The notes beneath the pieces are model-generated. The model was not told where the DNA came from, did no database searches, and saw only the letters and a program-made list of their open reading frames with translations. This document shows, piece after piece, positions 25,956 to 34,679 of a stretch of 64,000 nt of DNA (position 1 is the stretch's first letter; each line of letters begins with the position of its first letter). Source of the DNA: an uncultured Pontibacter sp. (GTDB taxonomy: Bacteria; Bacteroidota; Bacteroidia; Cytophagales; Hymenobacteraceae); NCBI RefSeq assembly GCF_947499215.1, contig NZ_CANMNI010000003.1, positions 248,001 through 312,000 of the forward strand. Direction: 5' to 3'. A program made the translations under genes and the position numbers.

Positions 25956-28142
25956 CTAGGTGACAAAAGGTAGAAAAATTTCAAATCGACTGCCTTTGCC
26001 CGGTTCGCTCTGCAGTTTGATGCTGCCGTTGTGTGCCTTCACAATAGCTTTGACATAGCTCAGGCCCAGCCCGAAGCCTTTGACGTTGTGCAGATTGCCG
26101 GTGGGTACCCGATAGAACTTGTCGAATACCCGCAGCTGCGTGTCGCGCGTCATGCCCAAGCCGTTGTCTTCCACAGCCAGTAACATACCGCCCGCCACAT
26201 TTTGTGTTTCCAGTAAAATATCGGGACTGGAAGGAGAGTATTTGTTGGCATTGTCAAGCAGATTGCAAATCACATTGTAGAAATGGACCTCATCCAGTTG
26301 CAGTTCCGTCTCCGGCGCTTGGAGTCGGGTCGTTAGCTTACCGCTTCGCTCTTCTATCTGCAGTCGGATGCTCTCTACAGCCTTACAAATGAGATGATGC
26401 AGATCCACCGTTTGCAGGTTCATGCGGTAGTCATTTTTCTCTAGTTGAGCGATCTGCAGCACGTTTTCCACCTGCACGTTCATGCGCTTGTTCTCCTGCC
26501 GGATGATATCGGTATAGTACTTTATCTTCTCAGGGTTACTGTAGATCTTAGGGTTGGTGATGGAGTCAGTAGCTAGTGAGATGGTGGCGATCGGGGTTTT
26601 GAACTCGTGCGTCATGTTGTTGATGAAGTCATTCTTCATGTCTGAGAGCTTCTTCTGCCGGAAAATGATGTGGATGGTCGTGCCGAAAGTGGCCACCATG
26701 ATCAGGGTGAAGAGCGCCGAGGAGGCCAGCATCATCCAGAGCGATCTGATGGCGTAGGCCCGGCTGTCCGGGAAGTACACGGCCAAGTAATCGGACTTGT
26801 CAAAGATGTCGTTGGGGAACAGGCTGGCTTTGTAGGTGGCAAAGTTGCGTGTGCTGTTGTTTGGCAGGTGGGCCACTGTAATGGTGTCCTGCTGATTTGA
26901 AAGCACCCAGTAACCAAAGTCTAGGCAAATGCCTTTGTCCTGCAGTTCGCTTTGTAGCATCGGCTTCAGCTCCCCTAAGTTCAGGCGTTGCTCTAGCGGC
27001 ACGTCCTTGGCCACATACTCCACCACCATCTTCTCTACCACATTGTTCAGCTTTTCTTTTTTCGCCTCTACTTTGGCCGGATCTGGGGAGGTAGCCAGTG
27101 TGCTCGTAGTCTTCACTGGCTTGTTTGTTTTCTGTGGCGCGTCAGCAGGTATAGAATGTGTCTGTTTTGTAGAGGGGCGCACGATAATCCGGGTAGCGGC
27201 ATCCTGTGTAGACCTGTTATCTTCCGGTCTGTGAATATTGCTGAAGGTAATCTTGCCACCTGATGAGTTGATAATTTCCCGTGAGGTTTCTTGAAAGCGT
27301 GATGCCGCTCCCTTCTTTAAGATCAACACACTGTCTTTGCGTACATTGATAGAAGCTATTTCGGAGGCAGCCAGTGCTTGGTTTAGCAAGTGCTGGTGGC
27401 GCAAACTGTCCATATGCAAGGCGATATACTGCAGGGTGTCCACTGAAATGCGGAAGTTTCGGCCATTAATCTGGCGGGTATAACTTACGGCACTGTCTGC
27501 AAGGCGACGAATGCGCCGCATGTTGTTGGCATCCAACTGATGTCTGTGAGATCTCAGCGAATCGAGCGGGAGTCCCTGCCAAGCTGCCATGTGCCGCAGT
27601 TGTTCAGCTGGTATTATAGGAAAGCCCTGCCCGTGAAGAGCGGGCGGGAGCAAATGCTGCACCATCGAATCGAGGGCTTTATACTCAATCCGGAAACTCT
27701 GGCTGCCGGCTCCAGTGCCGGTTTGCCCATAATAAGTGACTGCACTAGTAGTATTGGCTGATTTAGCTTTTGACTTCGGGTTCGATTTTGCTTTCGCTTG
27801 GTGCTCGTCTCTAGGTATAGCCTGTCGAACTGGAGGGGCTGGTGTTGCCTTGTTAGGTGTATCCGAGGTGTTTTCTGTGGCGGAGTTGGCAACTGGCAGC
27901 ATCTTGTACGTAGTCTGATCGGGCACATGCTGCAGCGAGGCCATGCCGCTTGCCACTGCCGATACCGCCTCCTGTGTTTCCAGCTTTTCGACCACGCGGG
28001 CCAGCGCTTCGTGCACGCTGCGGTCAAATTGCTCCTGCTTCACCTGTATGGCATCCGATATCCAATACAGCTGTAGCCCGATCATACCGAATAACGATAT
28101 GGTCATCAACACGATAACCCCTATGATACTTGCTTTGCTCAC
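25956..28142 (-). CDS. Sensor histidine kinase
   Basis: A 728-residue kinase with TM1 near residues 6-28, a large periplasmic region (about 30-460, low-complexity linkers rich in P, K, T and S), TM2 near 465-490, then a H-box NDFINNMTHEFKTPIATI with phospho-His near residue 511, and N, G1 and G2 boxes of an HATPase domain (YNVICNLLDNANKY, VEDNGLGM, FGLGLSYVKAIV). It forms a two-component system with the regulator downstream. No HAMP or PAS domain is evident. The start used is GTG at 28142; a -7 element abuts it, so an alternative start lies at the methionine about residue 13. Confidence 0.93.
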   Translation of the reverse strand: MSKASIIGVIVLMTISLFGMIGLQLYWISDAIQVKQEQFDRSVHEALARVVEKLETQEAVSAVASGMASLQHVPDQTTYKMLPVANSATENTSDTPNKATPAPPVRQAIPRDEHQAKAKSNPKSKAKSANTTSAVTYYGQTGTGAGSQSFRIEYKALDSMVQHLLPPALHGQGFPIIPAEQLRHMAAWQGLPLDSLRSHRHQLDANNMRRIRRLADSAVSYTRQINGRNFRISVDTLQYIALHMDSLRHQHLLNQALAASEIASINVRKDSVLILKKGAASRFQETSREIINSSGGKITFSNIHRPEDNRSTQDAATRIIVRPSTKQTHSIPADAPQKTNKPVKTTSTLATSPDPAKVEAKKEKLNNVVEKMVVEYVAKDVPLEQRLNLGELKPMLQSELQDKGICLDFGYWVLSNQQDTITVAHLPNNSTRNFATYKASLFPNDIFDKSDYLAVYFPDSRAYAIRSLWMMLASSALFTLIMVATFGTTIHIIFRQKKLSDMKNDFINNMTHEFKTPIATISLATDSITNPKIYSNPEKIKYYTDIIRQENKRMNVQVENVLQIAQLEKNDYRMNLQTVDLHHLICKAVESIRLQIEERSGKLTTRLQAPETELQLDEVHFYNVICNLLDNANKYSPSSPDILLETQNVAGGMLLAVEDNGLGMTRDTQLRVFDKFYRVPTGNLHNVKGFGLGLSYVKAIVKAHNGSIKLQSEPGKGSRFEIFLPFVT

Positions 28143-28146
28143 ATAA

Positions 28147-28154
28147 CAAATTTA
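28147..28154 (-). promoter_or_regulatory. -7 element TAAATTTG at the kinase start
   Basis: Exact TAnnTTTG on the minus strand, ending 5 nt before the GTG start codon. A transcription start placed by the usual distance would fall on or just before the start codon, implying a nearly leaderless mRNA or a later start. Confidence 0.45.
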
Positions 28155-28240
28155 CGTTTTTCGGCGGGCTTGTGTATTTATTTAACTTTTCCTTAACAGA
28201 CTTTAACTTGGCTTTAACGCTAAGGGGCGCAACGGCAGCG

Positions 28241-28248
28241 TACATTTG
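28241..28248 (+). promoter_or_regulatory. -7 element TACATTTG for the T9SS cargo gene
   Basis: Exact TAnnTTTG, 36 nt before the ATG at 28285. No TTTG lies at the expected -33 distance, so an activator such as the neighbouring regulator may be needed (inference). Confidence 0.55.
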
Positions 28249-28284
28249 TAGAAACGAATCGCTAACTCCTTATACCTCATTACT

Positions 28285-29388
28285 ATGAATCTCTTCGTCA
28301 ACTTCCAAACCTTGCTAAAGCTAGCCCTTGTTTTACTGATGGGGCTCTTGCCTTTCCATCAACTTGTGGCGCAGGAAAACCCCAAGCAGAAACACCAGAT
28401 GCACATCAAAATAATAAAGGAGGAAAACGGTAAGTCTGTTCTGATCGACACCACCTTTACGGCAATTTCAGAGGAGGAACTGGCGAAGGCGATAAAAGGG
28501 GCACGCTTGGATACGGCGCACTTGCGGCTGTTGGATGGGAAAATGCGGGCCTATACCTTAGGCAAAGAGGGGAATGCAGCGTTCAGGGCAAGGGTACAAG
28601 GTATAGAAGGGGATAGCGCCATGCGGCGTGCCCTGAAAGAGGTGCGCTTGCTTTCCTTGTCAGCCGATAGCCTAAGCAAAGAGATGGTGAAGCGCATTGA
28701 GGTGATGCGAGGCGAAATGAAGAATATGACCATTGAGGGTAACCCGCAAATCTATTTTCGCTCACTTAATGACTCCACTGGTGCTTTTAGTTTTAAAGAA
28801 GGAGATCGCATGATGAGGATAGACCCAAAGGAAATAGAGCGCATCGTGGTAGAAAGTATACCTAGGGGCTTGCAAATTGACTCTTTACTGATGAAAGAAG
28901 GCAAGTCCTATATCAAAATCATCACAGACGGGGAAGACAACAAGATATACCGCATCGACCGGGACGGAAATAAAGAAGAAGTGTCGGGCGAGGAAATAGG
29001 GCTCCATATAACCAGACCCGGCCGTGCCATTTTTATGGTGCGCAAAACCCAAGTAGAGGACGTGACGGATGCTGAGAAAGAACAGCTAAAAGCCACCGGT
29101 GCGCCCGTGGAGATGAAGTCGCGGGAAGAGCTGAAAGTAGAGGAAATCAGCTATTATCCAAACCCGAACAATGGTCGCTTCAACCTCAAGTTTACGCTCA
29201 AGAAAAAAGGAACCACTGTGGTGCGCGTTTTAGATGAAAAAGGGAGAGAGGTTTTTGTGGACACGGTCGAGAAACTGAGCGGTGAATACGAACGCGAGAT
29301 CGACCTGACGCCTTTTGGCAGGGGCATGTACTTCCTGCAAGTAGCTCAAGGAGGGCGCTACCATACCAAAAAGCTTGTGGTGCAGTAG
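28285..29388 (+). CDS. Secreted protein with T9SS type A sorting domain
   Basis: A 367-residue protein with a signal peptide (residues 1-30, ending LVAQ). The middle has no recognised domain; it is charged and repeats LKEVRLLSLSADS-like helices. The last 85 residues are a type A C-terminal sorting domain: EEISYYPNPNNGRFNLKFTL, VVRVLDEKGREVF, FGRGMYFLQVAQGG and a KKLVVQ end. It is therefore exported by the type IX system and may be anchored at the surface. It lies divergent from the kinase-regulator pair at 25164-28142. Function unknown. Confidence 0.88.
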   Translation: MNLFVNFQTLLKLALVLLMGLLPFHQLVAQENPKQKHQMHIKIIKEENGKSVLIDTTFTAISEEELAKAIKGARLDTAHLRLLDGKMRAYTLGKEGNAAFRARVQGIEGDSAMRRALKEVRLLSLSADSLSKEMVKRIEVMRGEMKNMTIEGNPQIYFRSLNDSTGAFSFKEGDRMMRIDPKEIERIVVESIPRGLQIDSLLMKEGKSYIKIITDGEDNKIYRIDRDGNKEEVSGEEIGLHITRPGRAIFMVRKTQVEDVTDAEKEQLKATGAPVEMKSREELKVEEISYYPNPNNGRFNLKFTLKKKGTTVVRVLDEKGREVFVDTVEKLSGEYEREIDLTPFGRGMYFLQVAQGGRYHTKKLVVQ

Positions 29389-29415
29389 ATAGAATTTTGA
29401 GTAGTTCAGTAGAGA

Positions 29416-29444
29416 AGCCCGGTGCCTGCAGTGCCGGGTTTTTT
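29416..29444 (+). terminator. Terminator after the T9SS cargo gene
   Basis: GCCCGG and CCGGGT arms with weaker inner pairs, followed by TTTTTT, 28 nt after the stop. Confidence 0.8.
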
Positions 29445-29503
29445 GCTTGCTAAACTCTTGAGGCCTGCAAAGAGTAAAAAGAGCTAGTCTATACCTGAAC
29501 TGA

Positions 29504-30505
29504 ATGAAGAACTTAGCATACTCCCTTTTTTTACTGGCTTTTACCCTTTTTAGGTTCCCGCTTCTGGCGCAAACGCAGCCGGCTTACGATGCCAACCTGA
29601 GTGACTATGCCTATCGCTATCCGGTAAACTATCTGGAAGTGGAACAGGAGGGACAGAAGTACAGAATGGCTTATATGGATGTGTCGCCGCCCAGAAGTTT
29701 CAACAACCCGCAAACTGTGGTGCTGTTGCACGGCAAAAACTTTATGGGCGCCTATTGGCAGCAAACGGTGAACTTTCTGGCAGGGCAGGGCTTTCGGGTA
29801 GTGGTGCCTGATCAGTTGGGTTTCGGGAAATCAGATAAAGCGGAGGTACACTACAGCTTTCACCAATTGGCGCAACACACGCGGCGCTTGCTGGATCATC
29901 TGAATATAAATGAGGCAGTGGTTGTAGGGCACTCGATGGGCGGCATGCTGGCCACGCGCTTTGCCCTCATGTATCCGGAGGCAACGGCTAAACTGGTACT
30001 CGAGAACCCGATCGGACTGGAGGATTACCGACGCATGGTGCCCTTTAAAAGCTTGGAAGAGCTTTATCAGGAAGAGCTGAAACGCACCGAAGAGAGTATC
30101 CGCAGTTACCACAAAACCTATTACACATCTTGGAAACAGGCCTATGAGGAGTGGGTGCGTATACCTGCCGCTCAGTTGCGCGGTCCTGACCAGCCGCTAG
30201 TGGCGCGTGTTGCAGCCCATACCTATGCCATGATCTATGAACAGCCTGTGGTGTATGAGTTGAGTGACTTGCAGATGCCTGTGCTCTTGGCCATTGGGCT
30301 CGAGGACCGCACCGTGGTAGGAAAGGCCTATATTGAAAGCGAGGAGGAGCGAAAGCTGTACGGGCAGTACCCGCAACTGGGGCAGCAAACTGCAGGGGCT
30401 ATACCGAATGCCAGACTGTTGGAATTAAAAGGAGTAGGCCACATTCCGCACATCGAGGCGCCAGATCAGTTTCATAAAGGGCTACTGGATTTTCTAAAGC
30501 AATAA
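29504..30505 (+). CDS. Exported alpha/beta hydrolase
   Basis: A signal peptide (residues 1-23, ending LLAQT) precedes an alpha/beta hydrolase fold: oxyanion segment TVVLLHGKNFMGAYW, nucleophile elbow VVGHSMGGMLATRF with Ser144, a likely acid in LAIGLEDRTV and a final histidine in GVGHIPHIEAPDQFHKGL. The family includes esterases, lipases and peptidases; the substrate is unknown. A helical cap segment lies between about residues 180 and 250. Confidence 0.94.
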   Translation: MKNLAYSLFLLAFTLFRFPLLAQTQPAYDANLSDYAYRYPVNYLEVEQEGQKYRMAYMDVSPPRSFNNPQTVVLLHGKNFMGAYWQQTVNFLAGQGFRVVVPDQLGFGKSDKAEVHYSFHQLAQHTRRLLDHLNINEAVVVGHSMGGMLATRFALMYPEATAKLVLENPIGLEDYRRMVPFKSLEELYQEELKRTEESIRSYHKTYYTSWKQAYEEWVRIPAAQLRGPDQPLVARVAAHTYAMIYEQPVVYELSDLQMPVLLAIGLEDRTVVGKAYIESEEERKLYGQYPQLGQQTAGAIPNARLLELKGVGHIPHIEAPDQFHKGLLDFLKQ

Positions 30506-30531
30506 GCATTGCCTCGAATAGTAGCTAATTG

Positions 30532-30753
30532 TTAATGGTGGTGGTGATGGTCATTGGGCTTGCTGTTGAGGTTTGCCACTGTTCCCAACGCAAAGAAAAC
30601 GAGCCAACATAGGTATAGCGCCTCAAAGTTATCTACCATCTTGCCAATGACAAGCAGAATGATATTGGCCACGATCGTCATGATCAGGCCGGTCATGGCG
30701 ACAAACTGATAGGAGTTCATCTCACGAGGATCGTATATTTTCGATAGTTTCAT
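30532..30753 (-). CDS. Small membrane protein with natural C-terminal pentahistidine
   Basis: A 73-residue protein with two hydrophobic helices (VAMTGLIMTIVANIILLVIG and ALYLCWLVFFALGTVA), ending in NDHHHHH. The histidine run directly precedes the stop codon. A metal-related role is possible, but function is unknown. It lies convergent with the hydrolase gene. Confidence 0.7.
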   Translation of the reverse strand: MKLSKIYDPREMNSYQFVAMTGLIMTIVANIILLVIGKMVDNFEALYLCWLVFFALGTVANLNSKPNDHHHHH

Positions 30754-30957
30754 GTACCGTTTTGGTCTTGGTTATAGTCTGTAACGCAACTGGTGCGGCA
30801 GACGTGCCATTCAGGCAAAATAATTGGCGCAAAGATAGGAGAAAGAAATGGCTATAGTGGCAAAAGTTTCCGGTTGCTTATTTATGTTAAATAGGGATGG
30901 CTTGCCTAACTGAAGTGTCCCGTGAGCGTATACACATGTAAACTAATTACTAGCGAC

Positions 30958-31329
30958 ATGTCAAAAAGCGACGAAGATATACAGAACACGCCCAACAAAC
31001 CTAAGAATGTGAACGATGAACACAGACAGGGCCAAACTAATGACAACAAACCCGACCCAAGCGCCAAGCGCAATGTCGGGTATGGGGGAGCAATGGAACG
31101 TGCCGATCAGAAAGACAGTCTGGAGAACCTGCACATTCAGGGCAACGAAACAACCGGCTACGGCGCCAATAACCCCAATAGCACAGAAGAGTTCGCACAA
31201 GGCCCCGGCTTTGAGTACGAAGGCAGTGACACGGCCATGGACGATGATGTAAATGGTATCCGAAGCCGTCCGCAGCCGCTCGGAGACGACGACACGGAGC
31301 CATCTGATAGCGATCAGAGTAGAATCTAA
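30958..31329 (+). CDS. Hydrophilic, probably disordered protein
   Basis: A 123-residue protein with no hydrophobic core, rich in D, N, E, G, P and K (for example DIQNTPNKPKNVNDEHRQGQ and SRPQPLGDDDTEPSDSDQS). It looks intrinsically disordered, like many small stress-related hydrophilins, though I cannot assign it. The start at 30958 is preferred over 30922. It ends directly into an AGGTATA-TATACCT inverted pair and a strong terminator. Confidence 0.65.
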   Translation: MSKSDEDIQNTPNKPKNVNDEHRQGQTNDNKPDPSAKRNVGYGGAMERADQKDSLENLHIQGNETTGYGANNPNSTEEFAQGPGFEYEGSDTAMDDDVNGIRSRPQPLGDDDTEPSDSDQSRI

Positions 31330-31345
31330 GGTATAGCTTATACCT
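31329..31345. repeat. Inverted AGGTATA/TATACCT pair
   Basis: AGGTATA (31329-31335), GCT, TATACCT (31339-31345). It lies at the end of the disordered-protein gene and just before the bidirectional terminator, an arrangement that recurs with this word elsewhere in the window. Confidence 0.8.
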
Positions 31346-31356
31346 GTTTGAAAGGC

Positions 31357-31396
31357 AAAAAGCCCCGTCATACAAATATGACGGGGCTTTTTATAT
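31357..31396. terminator. Bidirectional terminator between the disordered-protein and helicase genes
   Basis: A perfect 16-bp stem AAAAAGCCCCGTCATA/TATGACGGGGCTTTTT with a CAAA loop, between two convergent genes. Confidence 0.96.
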
Positions 31397-31411
31397 ACTG
31401 AATGGCTGGTG

Positions 31412-32830
31412 TTATGCTTCTCTGGAAGAAGTTCTGCCTAGGCCACTGCCTCTTGTGTTTTTACCGCGCCAAGAGCTACCACGGCTATTACCGCCTGAGC
31501 GACTGTCTCCGCTATTGCTTCCGCTTGTGCGACCATTAGAGCTAGAGTTCCCACCTGAACGGTTACCGCCATTGCTGTTTCCAGTTGGTCTGTTACCACC
31601 TGCACGGTTGCCGTTGTTAGAAGCTGCTCTGTTACGAGGTTCTCTGCCGGCCGGGCCTTTCGGCTTCTTTGCATGTTCCAGATTAACCGACAAGTGCTCA
31701 GGCAATCCAAACGGATGGTTTGCATCTACCTTGATCTGCTTGTTGATCAGCTTTTGGATGTCACGCAGGTAGGCACGCTCTTCTGAGTCGCAGAAGGAGA
31801 GGGCAACGCCAGCGTTACCGGCACGGCCCGTACGGCCAATGCGGTGCACATAGGTTTCCGGCTCATTCGGCAACTCAAAGTTGATTACGTGCGACAGCTC
31901 CTCTACATCTATACCGCGGGCGGCAATGTCGGTGGCCACAAGCACGCGGGTGCTGCCGGCCTTGAAGTTGCTCAAAGCACGTTGGCGGGCATTCTGTGAC
32001 TTGTTGCCATGTATGGCCTCCGCCTGAATGTTTGCCTTGTTTAAGTCTTTAGCCACGCGGTCAGCACCATGCTTCGTTCTGGTGAACACGAGCACACGGT
32101 CGATCTCAGAATCGGTGAGCAGGTGACGCAACAGGTCGCGTTTGTCATTTTTCTCCACAAAGTACACGGCCTGTCCTACCTTCTCGGCAGTAGACGAAAC
32201 CGGGGTTACTTCCACTTTCACCGGATTTATCAAAATGGTATCTGCCAGCGCCTGAATAACAGGCGGCATAGTGGCAGAGAAGAAGAGCGACTGACGCTGC
32301 TTTGGCAGCATTGGAATGATGCGCTTGATATCATTGATAAAGCCCATGTCCAGCATGCGGTCTGCCTCATCTAGCACGAAGAATTCTACATGCTTGAGTG
32401 AGATAAAGCCTTGTCCGATGAGGTCGAGCAAACGGCCCGGTGTTGCGATGAGCACGTCCACGCCACGTTTTATGGTCTGTACCTGCGCATGCTGCGATAC
32501 GCCACCGAAAATAACGGTATGGCGCACGCCGGTGTTTTTGCCGTAAGCGGCAAAGCTTTCGTTGATCTGTATGGCCAGCTCCCGTGTAGGAGTCAGGATA
32601 AGCGTTTTAATGGTGTTGGATGCTCTGTTCTTCTGGTTGTGCAGCATCTGCAGCACAGGTATGGCGAAAGCAGCTGTCTTGCCAGTGCCCGTCTGAGCGC
32701 AGCCAAGCACGTCGTTGCCAGCCAAAAGGTGTGGAATAGCCTGTTCCTGTATGGGCGTAGGCTGCGTATAGCCCTCCGCCTGAAGCGCCTTCAGGATAGG
32801 ATCTATTAAATTTAATTCGCTAAATGTCAT
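31412..32830 (-). CDS. DEAD-box ATP-dependent RNA helicase, RhlE type
   Basis: All core motifs are present: Q motif [13 protein letters not shown], Walker [34 protein letters not shown], and C-terminal [14 protein letters not shown] and [11 protein letters not shown] 90-residue tail rich in G, S, N and R follows, a flexible RNA-binding extension common in cold-adaptation and RNA-degradation helicases. It unwinds short RNA duplexes with ATP. It ends at the terminator at 31357 and has a promoter-like TACCTTTG at 32854-32861. Confidence 0.97.
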   Translation of the reverse strand: MTFSELNLIDPILKALQAEGYTQPTPIQEQAIPHLLAGNDVLGCAQTGTGKTAAFAIPVLQMLHNQKNRASNTIKTLILTPTRELAIQINESFAAYGKNTGVRHTVIFGGVSQHAQVQTIKRGVDVLIATPGRLLDLIGQGFISLKHVEFFVLDEADRMLDMGFINDIKRIIPMLPKQRQSLFFSATMPPVIQALADTILINPVKVEVTPVSSTAEKVGQAVYFVEKNDKRDLLRHLLTDSEIDRVLVFTRTKHGADRVAKDLNKANIQAEAIHGNKSQNARQRALSNFKAGSTRVLVATDIAARGIDVEELSHVINFELPNEPETYVHRIGRTGRAGNAGVALSFCDSEERAYLRDIQKLINKQIKVDANHPFGLPEHLSVNLEHAKKPKGPAGREPRNRAASNNGNRAGGNRPTGNSNGGNRSGGNSSSNGRTSGSNSGDSRSGGNSRGSSWRGKNTRGSGLGRTSSREA

Positions 32831-32853
32831 GTATGATTGATTATTGCAAGCTG

Positions 32854-32861
32854 CAAAGGTA
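32854..32861 (-). promoter_or_regulatory. -7 element TACCTTTG for the helicase gene
   Basis: Reads TTACCTTTGCA on the minus strand, an exact match 24 nt upstream of the start codon. No -33 TTTG was found at the usual distance. Confidence 0.55.
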
Positions 32862-33006
32862 AGTCTATTTATCCGGCTTGCCCGATTTATTTATGAAACC
32901 CTATATTGCCGAGTGGCAGGTAAGACTGGGTTGATTAAGGGTACAACAGGAAGTGTAAGGTAATAATTCAAATGGGATATAATTAGAATCTTACCAACAC
33001 ATGCCT

Positions 33007-33040
33007 TTTGGGGCGCAGGCAAAATGTTTTGCTAGATTTG
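33007..33040 (+). promoter_or_regulatory. Promoter of the HMA-AraC regulator gene
   Basis: TTTG (33007-33010), a 22-nt spacer, then TAGATTTG (33033-33040), matching the Bacteroidota promoter layout. The start codon is 100 nt further on. Confidence 0.65.
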
Positions 33041-33139
33041 CGTAGGTATACCTAAGGCAGTGCCGGTAAGGAAGCCGTTCCCGTTCAGCCTATTTGCAGC
33101 CGTAAGGCTTTCAGGCACTAGCCCATAAAAAGCACTAAC

Positions 33140-33718
33140 ATGACACAGTCCCATACCTTGCACATCCGAAACATGGTTTGCCCCCGCTGCCTCAAGGCGG
33201 TAACCGAAGAGCTCGACAAGCTGGATCTGCACCCAGTGGCCATCCAGCTGGGCGAAGTAAAACTCGAGCAAGAACCCACGGCTAAACAACTACAGCGCCT
33301 CCGCGAAGCCCTATTAGAAAATGGCTTTGAGTTGATAGAGGATAAAAAGGCTGAGTTAGTGGAGAAAATAAAAATCGCCATTATCGAGTTGATCCGTTCG
33401 GGTAAAGTAGAGCACTTGAGCACCAACATGTCTGATTATTTGGCTGACACCCTAGGGCGCGATTACCATTACCTAAGCACGCTGTTTTCGGCAGAGGAGG
33501 GGCTCACGATTGCCCGTTACGTGGTGCTGCAGAAAGTAGAGCGGGTAAAGGAGTTGTTGACTTACAATGAGTTGACTTTAAGTCAGATCAGCTTTCAGTT
33601 GGGTTATAGCAGCGTTGCCCACCTGTCGGCACAGTTTAAGCAAGTAACCGGTATGTCCCCATCAGAGTATAAGAAAGCCGCAGCCCCTTCACGGAAGTCG
33701 CTTGATCAAATTACCTGA
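33140..33718 (+). CDS. AraC-type regulator with N-terminal heavy-metal-associated domain
   Basis: The first 70 residues look like an HMA fold (beta-alpha-beta-beta-alpha-beta): HTLHIRNMVCPRCLKAVTEE holds a CPRC metal-binding pair, then TAKQLQRLREALLENGFELI. The C-terminal part is a two-helix-turn-helix AraC domain (SQISFQLGYSSVAHLSAQFK, QVTGMSPSEYKKA). The combination suggests a one-component regulator that senses Cu+ or another soft metal. The gene heads the copper-type locus, and the DUF305 gene overlaps or abuts its end. Confidence 0.85.
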   Translation: MTQSHTLHIRNMVCPRCLKAVTEELDKLDLHPVAIQLGEVKLEQEPTAKQLQRLREALLENGFELIEDKKAELVEKIKIAIIELIRSGKVEHLSTNMSDYLADTLGRDYHYLSTLFSAEEGLTIARYVVLQKVERVKELLTYNELTLSQISFQLGYSSVAHLSAQFKQVTGMSPSEYKKAAAPSRKSLDQIT

Positions 33719-33731
33719 AATTAAAATTGCT

Positions 33732-34181
33732 ATGGGAAAAGAAAATTACGGAAAGTTTATGCTCACGCTCAGCCTTTCCTTTTTGGTGATGTACGCGGTC
33801 ATGTTCAGCAATGTGGCCGACTTGAGTCACATTCATCTCAATCTTAACCGCCTTTACATGACCATCTTGATGGTGGCTCCCATGGCATTGATCATGCTCG
33901 GCGTGATGCGCGCGATGTACAAGGACAAGAAACTGAACGCTATCATTGTGGTTATGAGTGTTGTGGCGACGGTAGGGGCTTTTATTATGCTGCGTAACCA
34001 AGCTTTTGTCGGCGATGATGAGTTTATCAACTCTATGATTCCGCACCACTCATCGGCTATACTGGTAAGTGAAGAAGCCAGAATAAGTGATCCGGAACTA
34101 AAGAAACTGGCAGAAGAGATTATCAAAGCCCAAAAAGAGGAGATAGCCGAGATGGAGCGAATGCTCAAGCGACTAGAGTAA
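33732..34181 (+). CDS. DUF305 membrane protein
   Basis: About three membrane helices (MLTLSLSFLVMYAVMFSN, LYMTILMVAPMALIMLGV, AIIVVMSVVATVGAFIML) are followed by the DUF305 motif INSMIPHHSSAILVSEEA and a charged helical tail. DUF305 proteins often accompany copper export genes, and their paired histidines may bind metal. The start at 33732 avoids overlap with the regulator gene; 33702 is the alternative. It is followed by a bidirectional terminator. Confidence 0.85.
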   Translation: MGKENYGKFMLTLSLSFLVMYAVMFSNVADLSHIHLNLNRLYMTILMVAPMALIMLGVMRAMYKDKKLNAIIVVMSVVATVGAFIMLRNQAFVGDDEFINSMIPHHSSAILVSEEARISDPELKKLAEEIIKAQKEEIAEMERMLKRLE

Positions 34182-34202
34182 GTATGGACAGGTATAAAAC
34201 CG

Positions 34203-34249
34203 AAGAGCGCATGCTCGTTTTTTATTGACGTGGCATGCGCTCTTTCTAT
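34203..34249. terminator. Bidirectional terminator between the DUF305 gene and the response regulator
   Basis: AAGAGCGCATGC (34203-34214) pairs with GCATGCGCTCTT (34233-34244). The stem is 12 bp with an 18-nt loop. The genes on either side converge. Confidence 0.88.
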
Positions 34250-34263
34250 GATGTCAGGTTGTG

Positions 34264-34677
34264 TTATACCCGCATCAAAAATTCTTCTTTAATGAATTCG
34301 AGTATCTCGGGCGAAAGCGGTTTCGAGAAAAATTCCTTCACTTCTTTGTGGCTGCGGGCACACATGATATCCTTGCGGTCCACAGCTGAAGACAGCATAA
34401 ACAGATTGCACTTCTGCGTGGCATACTCGGGCAGCTTGCGATACTCCTCTATAAAGTTCCAGCCGTCCATGCCGGGCATGTTGATGTCCAGAAAGATCAG
34501 GTCGGGAAAATTATCACTGGTGGTGCCTACAGATGATTTCAGAAACTCGAGCGCCTCTTCGGCCCCCTGAAAGCTCACGACATCGTCTGCAAAGTTCTCA
34601 TTTCGGATGATGCTCTCGCAAACAAAGTTGTTCACCTCATCATCATCAATCAAAACTACTCTTTTCAATATATTCAT
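34264..34677 (-). CDS. Single-domain response regulator
   Basis: A 137-residue receiver domain without an output domain: acidic pocket at residues 11-13 (LIDDDEVN), phospho-acceptor Asp64 in IFLDINMPGMDGW, SSA as the Ser/Thr switch and FFSKPLS with the conserved Lys. It starts 2 bp downstream of the five-PAS kinase gene, so the pair is a phosphorelay or two-component unit in which the regulator probably acts by protein contact. Confidence 0.95.
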   Translation of the reverse strand: MNILKRVVLIDDDEVNNFVCESIIRNENFADDVVSFQGAEEALEFLKSSVGTTSDNFPDLIFLDINMPGMDGWNFIEEYRKLPEYATQKCNLFMLSSAVDRKDIMCARSHKEVKEFFSKPLSPEILEFIKEEFLMRV

Positions 34678-34679
34678 TA

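Larger units (their letters stand above)
32831..33139. other. Divergent promoter region between the helicase gene and the copper locus
   Basis: It holds the -7 element of the helicase gene on the minus strand and the promoter of the AraC-type regulator gene on the plus strand. A copy of AGGTATA lies at 33044-33050. Nothing else stands out. Confidence 0.6.

Noticed and set aside
30532-30552. The histidine run as a cloning-vector tag
   Set aside because: The gene and flanks are continuous genomic sequence with normal neighbours and no vector sequence.
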